Source: Spirosoma profusum (GTDB taxonomy: Bacteria > Bacteroidota > Bacteroidia > Cytophagales > Spirosomataceae). From it: a stretch of 64,000 nt of DNA. The first letter of the stretch is position 1, and each line of letters starts with the position of its first letter. The notes beneath the pieces are model-generated. The model made no database searches and was not told the DNA's origin. It was given only the letters and a program-made list of their open reading frames with translations. The translations under genes were made by a program, and so were the position numbers. Location of the stretch: NCBI RefSeq assembly GCF_014699005.1, contig NZ_JACWZY010000009.1, positions 171,826-235,825 of the forward strand, read 5' to 3'. Positions 25,723-33,697 of this stretch are shown in pieces.

Positions 25723-27057
25723 TCAATATGGAATATCCAGAATAACCAGCGTGCCCCCTTTGTTCCACTCCCAGCGTAAGCTTGCCCCCATGTACTCTGC
25801 TCGTAATCTACTGCTCTTCATCCCAATTCCGATGCCGGTTTGCTCTTTTTTTTCTGAATCGTTTTGTGTTCCGTCGTCTTCGACAGTAATGCTTAGATAG
25901 GAGTCGAAATAAATGAGCTGTACGGATGCCTGACTCGCGTGTGCGTGTTTATTGATATTTTCAATCAATTCCGAGACGATCCGATACGCATTCAATTCTG
26001 AATCTAAGGATAAATTCCGTACGTTTCCAGCCACCCCGAAACTGAAGCGTGTTGGCTGTAGAGGTTGGTTTTGGACAAGTTCCTCCAGTGCATTTTTCAT
26101 GCCGATACGGGCAAACTCAGGGGGCATCAGGTTATGCGCAATTCGTCGAAGATCGGTATTACTTTTTCGCATCAACGCTTGCAGGCTATTGAAATCCTGT
26201 GCGAGGTCTGCTTCTATGAAATGATTTTGGAGATCGTTGAAGCGTCGCTGAGTGGTAGCCAGTGTTCCTCCAAGATCATCGTGTAGGTCAGCTGCTATCC
26301 GATGGCGTTCGGCTTCCTGAGTTTGAATGATTCGCGCATTTGCCTCTTTGCGTTCTTGAGCTAATTGAAGATTGGCTTCGGCTCGCCGTTTTTTAAATTG
26401 TAACGAAAAGAGAAATAGAGCTAACGCGCTAATAATCAGCAATAAGGTGCTAGTGATAAACAGAGTCCAGTTCCGCTGAGTTTGCCCTTCCTGGCGCCGA
26501 ATTTTAGTTTCAATGCGTCTTTGGTGCATTTTAATTAAAGAATCTATAAACGGTTCTTGAAACAGATCAATCTTTTTGCTTTTATAAAAGTCTTTCTCAT
26601 AGTCTGCAATTGTTTTATATAGAGCTTGCCGATAAAACTGGCTTTTTTCACGTAAAGAATCAATTAGCGTGTTGGCCCTAAATTGGTTCCGTTCAAGTTT
26701 CTGAATTCTAGTGTTGAGTTCATGAGACAAATAATGGAGACTATCCTGATGGTCTTTCGACACTTTGTAATGGTTTCCCCATTTATCTAATGCCTTAAAT
26801 CTTACTGTATCGTTCCGTGATGTCCTGGGTTGAGTGCTTAGCTGTTGAAAGCGTTGTTTTGCAGGGTGCGATAAGCTATCGGTATTATTCACAGCTGTCT
26901 GGCGATTGGTTGTAGGATTTAACAAATCTTGAGCACGTAAAGCTGGCAGTGAACTAGTTAATAGGCTAACTAGCAAGATATGTTTGCAGTATTTCCTGAA
27001 ATATGGGTATACCATACCATTATTAATTGGGCGTGAATAAGTTGAACTTTTGATCAT
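25723..27057 (-). CDS. Membrane sensor histidine kinase (NarX/DesK type)
   Basis: A 444-residue kinase. The N-terminus has a signal or membrane segment (HILLVSLLTSSLPALRAQ), a periplasmic part of about 170 residues that is largely coiled coil with no named sensor domain, and a transmembrane helix NWTLFITSTLLLIISALALF near 195-215. The HisKA_3 domain has the phospho-His in AADLHDDLGG (about 258). The ATPase has ELIENINKHAHAS, VEDDGT and GIGIGMKSSRLR. It phosphorylates the response regulator that follows. An internal ATG at codon 15 would also give a good signal peptide. The periplasmic N-terminus recalls the TPR-containing kinases of Bacteroidota, but no TPR motif is clear. Confidence 0.9.
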   Translation of the reverse strand: MIKSSTYSRPINNGMVYPYFRKYCKHILLVSLLTSSLPALRAQDLLNPTTNRQTAVNNTDSLSHPAKQRFQQLSTQPRTSRNDTVRFKALDKWGNHYKVSKDHQDSLHYLSHELNTRIQKLERNQFRANTLIDSLREKSQFYRQALYKTIADYEKDFYKSKKIDLFQEPFIDSLIKMHQRRIETKIRRQEGQTQRNWTLFITSTLLLIISALALFLFSLQFKKRRAEANLQLAQERKEANARIIQTQEAERHRIAADLHDDLGGTLATTQRRFNDLQNHFIEADLAQDFNSLQALMRKSNTDLRRIAHNLMPPEFARIGMKNALEELVQNQPLQPTRFSFGVAGNVRNLSLDSELNAYRIVSELIENINKHAHASQASVQLIYFDSYLSITVEDDGTQNDSEKKEQTGIGIGMKSSRLRAEYMGASLRWEWNKGGTLVILDIPY

Positions 27058-27468
27058 CGTAAACGCATTTCGGATACTTCGCTTATCTCTGCAAATGAAT
27101 TGCTTTCCACGAAGCTAAAAAATACCTCTTTAGTAGTATGGCGCATGGAAAATGGGCCCCATACTTTTGTCAGGCTGTTGAGTCACTTCAGATACACCAA
27201 CTTACAATGTCTTTTATTCACACCGTTTTTATCCGATTTATAGTTGTTCCGTTAGCGGTTTTACTACGTTTTTGTACCAAATCGGGAAGCGATCTAAGTT
27301 CCAGCCCTCCACAACAACTTGTGTTTATTTACTCTTCTACCCCATATATCTCTTCAGCATTACCTGACTAACGCAGAGGAATTCCAGGTATAGGATAGCT
27401 GAGGATAAAGCAAATGCTACCGTTAAATCACTTCACGGATTATCCATTCGAAAACTCATTTCAGGTTA

Positions 27469-27499
27469 TTGAAACATCTACTTACATATGATATATTTG
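27469..27499 (+). promoter_or_regulatory. Bacteroidota-type promoter
   Basis: TTG (27469-27471), 20 bases, then TATATTTG (27492-27499), matching the TTTG/TAnnTTTG promoter of this phylum. It lies 64 bases before a leader-like short frame (27563) and about 208 bases before the metalloprotease start at 27707. Elsewhere in 27058-27706 a 77-codon frame at 27138-27371 is not convincing. Confidence 0.5.
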
Positions 27500-27562
27500 T
27501 GAGATTAGCCTCTTTGAATCAAGTAGTTAAACTTCATTTATCAACCAATCTAATACAGCAAT

Positions 27563-27631
27563 ATGAGGCTACTGTTTACGTACTTACTCCTACTGCCTTT
27601 TGTAGGGTGGGCGCGGAAAATCCTTAGTTGA
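27563..27631 (+). pseudogene. Ghost leader: 22-codon signal-peptide-like frame
   Basis: An ATG opens MRLLFTYLLLLPFVGWARK and then stops. The hydrophobic core resembles that of the real start at 27707 (FVLLLILLPFVTLAQ), including the CTGCCTTTTGTA stretch. Likely a decayed 5' end of an older gene or a duplicated leader; a regulatory leader peptide is possible. Confidence 0.35.
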
Positions 27632-27706
27632 GGCTGATAATATGGCCAAAGCGGCTGAGAAAGCCGATACCTGTTTTGTTTGCGCTATATCAACCACACC
27701 GTACTT

Positions 27707-30700
27707 ATGAAACATTTCTTCGTTCTGTTGCTGATTCTACTCCCTTTTGTAACCCTTGCCCAAACCTCCACTACGCTCACCTGTGGCACCCCCTCCCCAG
27801 ATCCTGTAGCATATACCAAACTTTTAGCGAAACAAGACGAAGCCTTTCAGAAAATGAAAGCAGCCCGGGTGACTGCTGGCATTACCTATATCGCCATTTG
27901 CCCACATATTATTCGGCGAAGCGACGGGACGGGTGGCGTTACCTTGGCCCGGATTACGGACATGGTCGAACGTACCAACCGACTATACGCCCCGATGGGT
28001 GTGCAGTTCTACCTGGTTGGCAACAGTCCCCCATTCTATTCACAACCTGAATTTATAAATGATGATGACTTATATACCGCCTATACAACAGCTAAATTTA
28101 ACCGCTTTGATGGCCATGATGTGAACTACGCCATCAATATGTATTTTGTCAATCAGGTTTCACTTGCGGAAGGCGAGCAACCATATGCGGGACGCTATCC
28201 GTGGCTTGATAAGATTGAACTAGATGATATCCGCTCAACACGCATTATCATTGTTGGCACTCAACCACAGGATCACTTAGCTACTAATACTGTCCCTCAT
28301 GAGTTAGGTCATTTTTTTAGTTTGCTGCATACCTTTTACCGTGAATTTGGCCCGGAAAAGGTTACCCGCGGCAGTGGCGCCAACTGTGCTACGACTGGTG
28401 ACCGTCTTTGTAGTACCGAAGCGGATCCATACGGACTTGAAGGCGCCAGTATTGGGCTTAATGGACAAAACTGTGACATTTATACAGGGACCCTCCGGGA
28501 TGCTGACGGGGCGTTATACACTCCGCCCATCCGAAACCTAATGTCCTACTATTTGGCGCGCTCCTGTGGCCACCAACTCACGGGTGAACAGTACAACCGG
28601 ATGCAGGCCAACCTGGCTTTCCGTCAGCAAAACCATCGCACCTATTCCCTTTTTAAGAATCATCCTCAAACGTATATCCAGCATGTTCCGCAAGCGGTAT
28701 TCACCGCCAACAGTGGAGTGCAACTCACCTGGTCGCCCATATTTTCTTCCCCGATGGGTTACATCATTGAACGATCCATATCGCCCACAACAGGGTTTAC
28801 CTCTATTGGCAGTGTAGGACCTAGTGATACAACCTTTGTGGATAAGAGCGTATCATTCAAAACTACCTATTATTACCGGGTTTATCTCTCGAATTCCAGT
28901 AACCCTTACGAAGCTCACATTATTAGCATCACTACTCCCGCCTGTCGGCCTACGTTCACAAATGGCTGCTCAAATGCGGGCATTGGACCAATATTGATTA
29001 ACAATACCGATTTGAGTCAGGGCTATGACTGCTCGGCAGGTTATAGCCAAACATCGGCATTATCGGTTTCGGTTGTCGCAGGTGAGGTAACCAATATTTT
29101 TGGTGAATATTTAGGTTCCAACCCTTCACAAGGAGTCAGCATGTGGGCTGACTTGAATCGTAATGGCGAATTTGAAGCCAACGAACGAATCTATCAGAGC
29201 AGCTATGCAGGTAATTCAAGTTTCTTTAACGGCACGTTCATTATTCCAGCCACGGTTGGCTGGGGCACATTCATTGAACCAAACGTTACCTTGGGCGCTG
29301 GTCCGATGCGCATTCGGATTATTAACAGTGTCAATCAGGTTCCAGCCAATCCGTGTGGTACGTACAGCGCTGGCGAAACCGAAGATTACCTTATAACCGT
29401 GTTGCCTCCTGCCCCAACGAGTCCGCGGTCAGTCAATGTTTTACACAACCAGGCGTACCTGAGCTGGGACTGGCCAAATCCGGAGTCGGCATTGGGTTAC
29501 GAAATCTCCTACCGCAAAGTGGGCAGTTCTGCCTGGAATATCGCTTTCAGAAGTCCGCTCACGGACCTGGAGCGACTGACTAAATATGAATGGCGCGTTC
29601 GTTCCATGCACAGTACCGCTTATAGCCCCGTTGCCAGTTTTTCAACCGTTTGTCCGGTACCGGCTCTAACCCGGACCTATCTGGTTGGAGCCACAGCGGC
29701 TACCATCAACTGGTTAGAAACAGACCCTAATAGTACCTATGAAGTACAATGGCAGGGGCAGGGCACTTCGGTCTGGAACACAACGACCGTTTCGGGCAAT
29801 AGCCAAGGAAATATCTATCTCAGTCTGGGAAACCTGACCCCATTAACTACCTACAACTGGCGCGTTCGGCGAATCTGTACCCCAACGAACGCATCGGCTT
29901 TTTCTGACCCTATTAGCTTTACGACCCAGTGTGAAGTCCCCATCGACCCTTTTACCGGCAATGTTTCTGCATCAACGGCCTCGGTGCAATGGCGTCCTTT
30001 TCCTGATACCCCCGGTTATGAAGTTCGCTGGCGTATCAATGGCAGCTCGGGCGTCTGGACATCCTCGGGAGGGCTCACCTCATTTGGCTATACAATCACG
30101 GCCCTGAGTCCCAACACGACCTACGAATGGCAGGTCCGCACGCTTTGTGGAGCAGGCAGCACCTCCGACTGGTCTTCCTCGACCCTCTTTTTTATCAGTT
30201 GCCAGGCTCCCACCGCCCTTAGCAGTGGGAATCTCAGTCCCACGTCGATCGCCCTAAGCTGGAGCGGAGCCACAGGTGGCGACACCCGCTACGAACTCCG
30301 GTACCGGGTCAATGGCAGCACAGGGGCCTATACAACCATCAGTAACCTAACCAGTACCACTACCTCCCTAACCGGATTAGTCAACAATACAACGTATGAG
30401 TGGGGGGTTCGAATATTGTGCAGTGGGGGGCTGAGTTCGTCATTTGTGGTGGGCCAACCGTTTCAAACGGCTGACTGTCCACCTGTAACCTTTTCTCCAA
30501 GTAATAATACCCTTCATGAAACCTATCGATCTATAACACTTCTGTGGAATAAAGGAAGTGTTGGCGGGCAGTTCGAAATTCGCTATCGTCCGGCTACGAC
30601 CTCCACTTGGCAGAGTGTCACACTAGCTGGTAATCAATATAATACTTCAGAATCCTATTCCCTTCGCGGTTTAACTCCTAATACCAATTACGAATGGCAG

Positions 30701-33475
30701 GTTAGGCGGTTATGCAGCAGTAATAGCCAATCGTCGTACACCGCTCTGAGTACCTTCAGGACAAGGTGTGGTATACCTCAATTTCAGAATGTTGATTTCG
30801 TTTCATCGACTTCAGCTCATGTGCGATGGCATGATACGAATAATATAATAGATTCGCTATTGCGGTACGACTTGCAATACCAACCAGCATCTGGAGGAGT
30901 ATTAACATCACTGGGTAACTTTAGTAGTGTTACAGCTGTACTTAATAATTTGCAGAATAACACCACTTACGAATGGCGTATCCGAACCAACTGCGGCAAT
31001 GGTGATGTATCAGACTATAGTTCGAATCAGTTTACAACCCGCTGTGCTGATCCCAGCAGCCTGAATGGGGGCTCTTCCAGCGGCACACTGGCGAGCGTAA
31101 GTTGGTATGGCCTCAGCGACGGGCAAATCCGCTATGAAGTTCGCTACCGGGTGGCAGGCAGCTCAGGCGCTTATATGACGCTGAGTAGCCTGACCGCCAC
31201 CTATACCTCCCTGACTGGTCTGACACCCAATACCACCTACGAGTGGAGCGTACGAACCCGCTGCACCGACGGGCAAAGCTCGACATTCGTGGTAGGCAGC
31301 CCATTCCAGACAGGTAGCTGCCCCTCGGTTAGCTATCCATATAGCAATGTCTTAACCAGCACGAAAGCCCAGATAGGCTGGACGGTTCCGTTCAACGAAA
31401 ACCTGACCTACGATATTCGCTGGCGTATACAGAACACAGCTACCTGGACATCAACCACGATCACCTCAGCCAGTAGCTACACTTTATCGGCTCTATTACC
31501 AAACTCCGTCTACGAGTGGCAGGTTAGAGCTATATGTCCGGGAGGTGTGCCGTCCGCTTATTCTGGCTCACAGACATTCCAGACGAAGGCCGCCTGTACG
31601 CAGCCTGCCAGTGTAACGGCGTATAACATCAGTTACACCCGGGCTGATTTCTTCATAAACAGTACAAATCCATTATATAGTAGCCGCGAAATGCGCTGGC
31701 GAGCCGTGGGCGCTTCCGATTGGAACATGACCGTCATTGATGGGGCCTATTTTTCGCTAACCGGCCTGTCAGCAAATACGTCCTATGAGTATCAGCTACG
31801 CGAACTATGTAATCAGCCTGATGACTGGTCGCCCAATAGTGATTTGCTTACCCTCAGGACCGCAAATTGCACCCCACCAGCATTACTGACGGTGTTTAGT
31901 GCCCAACAAACTACCGCTGTACTGAGCTGGTCGGGCTCAGGTACCTCCTACAACCTGGCCTATCGGATAAAGGGGCCTGCCGTTGACCCCGGCGAGCCAT
32001 CGCCCAACAGTTGGACGATAATTGCAGTTGAATCAACGTCTTATTCCCTGAGTGGTTTGACGGCTAACACGGAATATGAATGGCAGGTACAAGCCGCGTG
32101 CGATGTGATACTAAATTCAGCCTATTCGTCCCCATCATCCTTTACAACGGATGGTTCCTGCCCACGTCCTACTAATCTGATAGCCGATAACCTATCTCCA
32201 TTTTCTGCCCGACTTCAATGGTCAGGTAATTCGGGAGAACAGTATGAAGTGCGCTGGCGAACGCTGGGCGGCACTAATTGGACCGGCTTACCTATTCAGA
32301 CTACACGGATAGCGTCACTAACGGGTCTCAATTCGGCACAGGCCTACGAATGGCAGGTTCGCACTCTTTGTTCAGGCGGTGCCCAATCCAGCTATACCAA
32401 TGCCATGTCATTCACGACCCTGGCTTGTAGTGCACCAACCAATTTAGGGACATCATTTCTGGGCCGTAATACAGTTTATATTTATTGGACGGGTTCAGGG
32501 TATAATAGTGTCAACTATGAAGTTCAGTGGAAGCCCGTTACCGCTACCACTGGCTGGCAAAGCGCAACCGTAGGAACCGGGGGCTTTTCGCAGTCTTCTT
32601 TTAGCTATTCGCTAACGGGGCTGACTCAGAACACGACCTATCAGTGGCAGGTAAGGCAATGGTGTACAGCTAGCAGCACATCAGGATTTAGTAGTAGTAC
32701 GTTCACCACCTCGGATGCCTGTCCCATACCGATTAACCTAAATACGTCATCGAACACCAACTCTGCTCAATTCTTCTGGACGATGGGTGACGCCGGTTCA
32801 TTAGCTGACCTACGGTGGCGGCCTCAGGGGAGTGCCACCTGGACATTAGTGCCTAATCTTACTACACCATCCTATTCCCTGACTGGGCTAACCGCTGGCA
32901 CCGCTTACCAGTGGCAGGTCCGAACTATTTGCGACGACGGCAGCACATCAGCCTACTCGGCCCCCACGGTCTTTACAACAGTGGCCTGCCTGACACCCAG
33001 TATATCATCTGTTTACTCAGGCACCACAACGGCCACGGCGTATCTGAGTATTAACGTGTCACCCGCTACGGTTGAGCTTCGTTGGCGCCCCCAGGGAAGT
33101 ACATCGGCGTATAGTAGTCTGACGACTACAGGATCCTATGTCTACTCACTATCTGGTTTAAGTGGGGCCACGACTTATGAACTCCAGGTTCAACGAATCT
33201 GTACACCGGGCAGCCCATCGGGTTATTCCAGTACCGCCACGTTTACAACACAGGCAGGCTGTTCTAATACCCTCTACACGGTTAAAGCAGGGGCATGGAA
33301 TGACGCCACAATTTGGTCGTGTGGTCAGGTACCGACCAGCAGAAATTCGGTTGATATCCGGCATGTGGTGAGTTTGCCCGCTAGCTATCAGGCACAGGCG
33401 TTGCGGGTGAGCTACAGTGCCACAGGACGATTGGTGTTTGGGGTCAGCAGCAGGTTAAGGCTGGGAGGGAATTAA
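27707..33475 (+). CDS. Secreted M43-type metalloprotease with GEVED and ~15 FN3 domains
   Basis: A 1922-residue exported protein, signal MKHFFVLLLILLPFVTLAQ. The catalytic part (to about residue 310) has the zinc motif PHELGHFFSLLHTF (His198, Glu199, His202, His208), a Cys-rich GDRLCSTEADP loop and the Met-turn NLMSYY (about 278), as in pappalysin/cytophagalysin M43 peptidases. The usual Gly of HExxHxxGxxH is Ser here. One FN3 domain, a GEVED domain (MWADLNRNGEFEANERIY, ending AGETEDYLI), then 14 FN3 repeats follow, each with a YEWQVR-type strand and FTT..C ending. The C-terminal ~67 residues (AGAWNDATIWSCGQVP to SSRLRLGGN) match the two other giants. Start chosen at 27707 because it gives the signal peptide. 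Probably a surface-bound protease. Confidence 0.88.
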   Translation: MKHFFVLLLILLPFVTLAQTSTTLTCGTPSPDPVAYTKLLAKQDEAFQKMKAARVTAGITYIAICPHIIRRSDGTGGVTLARITDMVERTNRLYAPMGVQFYLVGNSPPFYSQPEFINDDDLYTAYTTAKFNRFDGHDVNYAINMYFVNQVSLAEGEQPYAGRYPWLDKIELDDIRSTRIIIVGTQPQDHLATNTVPHELGHFFSLLHTFYREFGPEKVTRGSGANCATTGDRLCSTEADPYGLEGASIGLNGQNCDIYTGTLRDADGALYTPPIRNLMSYYLARSCGHQLTGEQYNRMQANLAFRQQNHRTYSLFKNHPQTYIQHVPQAVFTANSGVQLTWSPIFSSPMGYIIERSISPTTGFTSIGSVGPSDTTFVDKSVSFKTTYYYRVYLSNSSNPYEAHIISITTPACRPTFTNGCSNAGIGPILINNTDLSQGYDCSAGYSQTSALSVSVVAGEVTNIFGEYLGSNPSQGVSMWADLNRNGEFEANERIYQSSYAGNSSFFNGTFIIPATVGWGTFIEPNVTLGAGPMRIRIINSVNQVPANPCGTYSAGETEDYLITVLPPAPTSPRSVNVLHNQAYLSWDWPNPESALGYEISYRKVGSSAWNIAFRSPLTDLERLTKYEWRVRSMHSTAYSPVASFSTVCPVPALTRTYLVGATAATINWLETDPNSTYEVQWQGQGTSVWNTTTVSGNSQGNIYLSLGNLTPLTTYNWRVRRICTPTNASAFSDPISFTTQCEVPIDPFTGNVSASTASVQWRPFPDTPGYEVRWRINGSSGVWTSSGGLTSFGYTITALSPNTTYEWQVRTLCGAGSTSDWSSSTLFFISCQAPTALSSGNLSPTSIALSWSGATGGDTRYELRYRVNGSTGAYTTISNLTSTTTSLTGLVNNTTYEWGVRILCSGGLSSSFVVGQPFQTADCPPVTFSPSNNTLHETYRSITLLWNKGSVGGQFEIRYRPATTSTWQSVTLAGNQYNTSESYSLRGLTPNTNYEWQVRRLCSSNSQSSYTALSTFRTRCGIPQFQNVDFVSSTSAHVRWHDTNNIIDSLLRYDLQYQPASGGVLTSLGNFSSVTAVLNNLQNNTTYEWRIRTNCGNGDVSDYSSNQFTTRCADPSSLNGGSSSGTLASVSWYGLSDGQIRYEVRYRVAGSSGAYMTLSSLTATYTSLTGLTPNTTYEWSVRTRCTDGQSSTFVVGSPFQTGSCPSVSYPYSNVLTSTKAQIGWTVPFNENLTYDIRWRIQNTATWTSTTITSASSYTLSALLPNSVYEWQVRAICPGGVPSAYSGSQTFQTKAACTQPASVTAYNISYTRADFFINSTNPLYSSREMRWRAVGASDWNMTVIDGAYFSLTGLSANTSYEYQLRELCNQPDDWSPNSDLLTLRTANCTPPALLTVFSAQQTTAVLSWSGSGTSYNLAYRIKGPAVDPGEPSPNSWTIIAVESTSYSLSGLTANTEYEWQVQAACDVILNSAYSSPSSFTTDGSCPRPTNLIADNLSPFSARLQWSGNSGEQYEVRWRTLGGTNWTGLPIQTTRIASLTGLNSAQAYEWQVRTLCSGGAQSSYTNAMSFTTLACSAPTNLGTSFLGRNTVYIYWTGSGYNSVNYEVQWKPVTATTGWQSATVGTGGFSQSSFSYSLTGLTQNTTYQWQVRQWCTASSTSGFSSSTFTTSDACPIPINLNTSSNTNSAQFFWTMGDAGSLADLRWRPQGSATWTLVPNLTTPSYSLTGLTAGTAYQWQVRTICDDGSTSAYSAPTVFTTVACLTPSISSVYSGTTTATAYLSINVSPATVELRWRPQGSTSAYSSLTTTGSYVYSLSGLSGATTYELQVQRICTPGSPSGYSSTATFTTQAGCSNTLYTVKAGAWNDATIWSCGQVPTSRNSVDIRHVVSLPASYQAQALRVSYSATGRLVFGVSSRLRLGGN

Positions 33476-33497
33476 AATCAATAACAGTTTATATTTC

Positions 33498-33530
33498 AAA
33501 GCCGGGTCTTCTGATTCGGCTTTGTTCATT
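33498..33530 (+). terminator. Terminator after the metalloprotease
   Basis: Stem AAAGCCG / CGGCTTT with a 12-base loop, then TGTTCATTTT. It begins 23 bases after the stop codon. Confidence 0.65.
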
Positions 33531-33688
33531 TTATAAAAGGTTCGGTATCCCAAAACTATTACGTGTGTGATGAGACAGTAGGTCCAACCGACCCTGAAAA
33601 CCCAACACCACCCATCACAACGCCAGAAAACATCGATCCAGGCGATACGTCGGGCGAAACCGATCAGGACATTTTCGAAACACCTTAA
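33515..33688 (+). pseudogene. Orphan coding fragment
   Basis: An open frame without a start codon ends at 33688: GSVSQNYYVCDETVGPTDPE, then TPENIDPGDTSGETDQDIF. The Pro/Asp/Thr-rich end looks like the C-terminus of a secreted protein whose front is lost. It ends 9 bases before the next gene. It may equally be chance. Confidence 0.25.
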
Positions 33689-33697
33689 TAACTACCC

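Noticed and set aside
27138..27371. 77-codon frame before the protease gene
   Set aside because: It contains a short hydrophobic stretch but no domain and no start signal; it stops before the mapped promoter.
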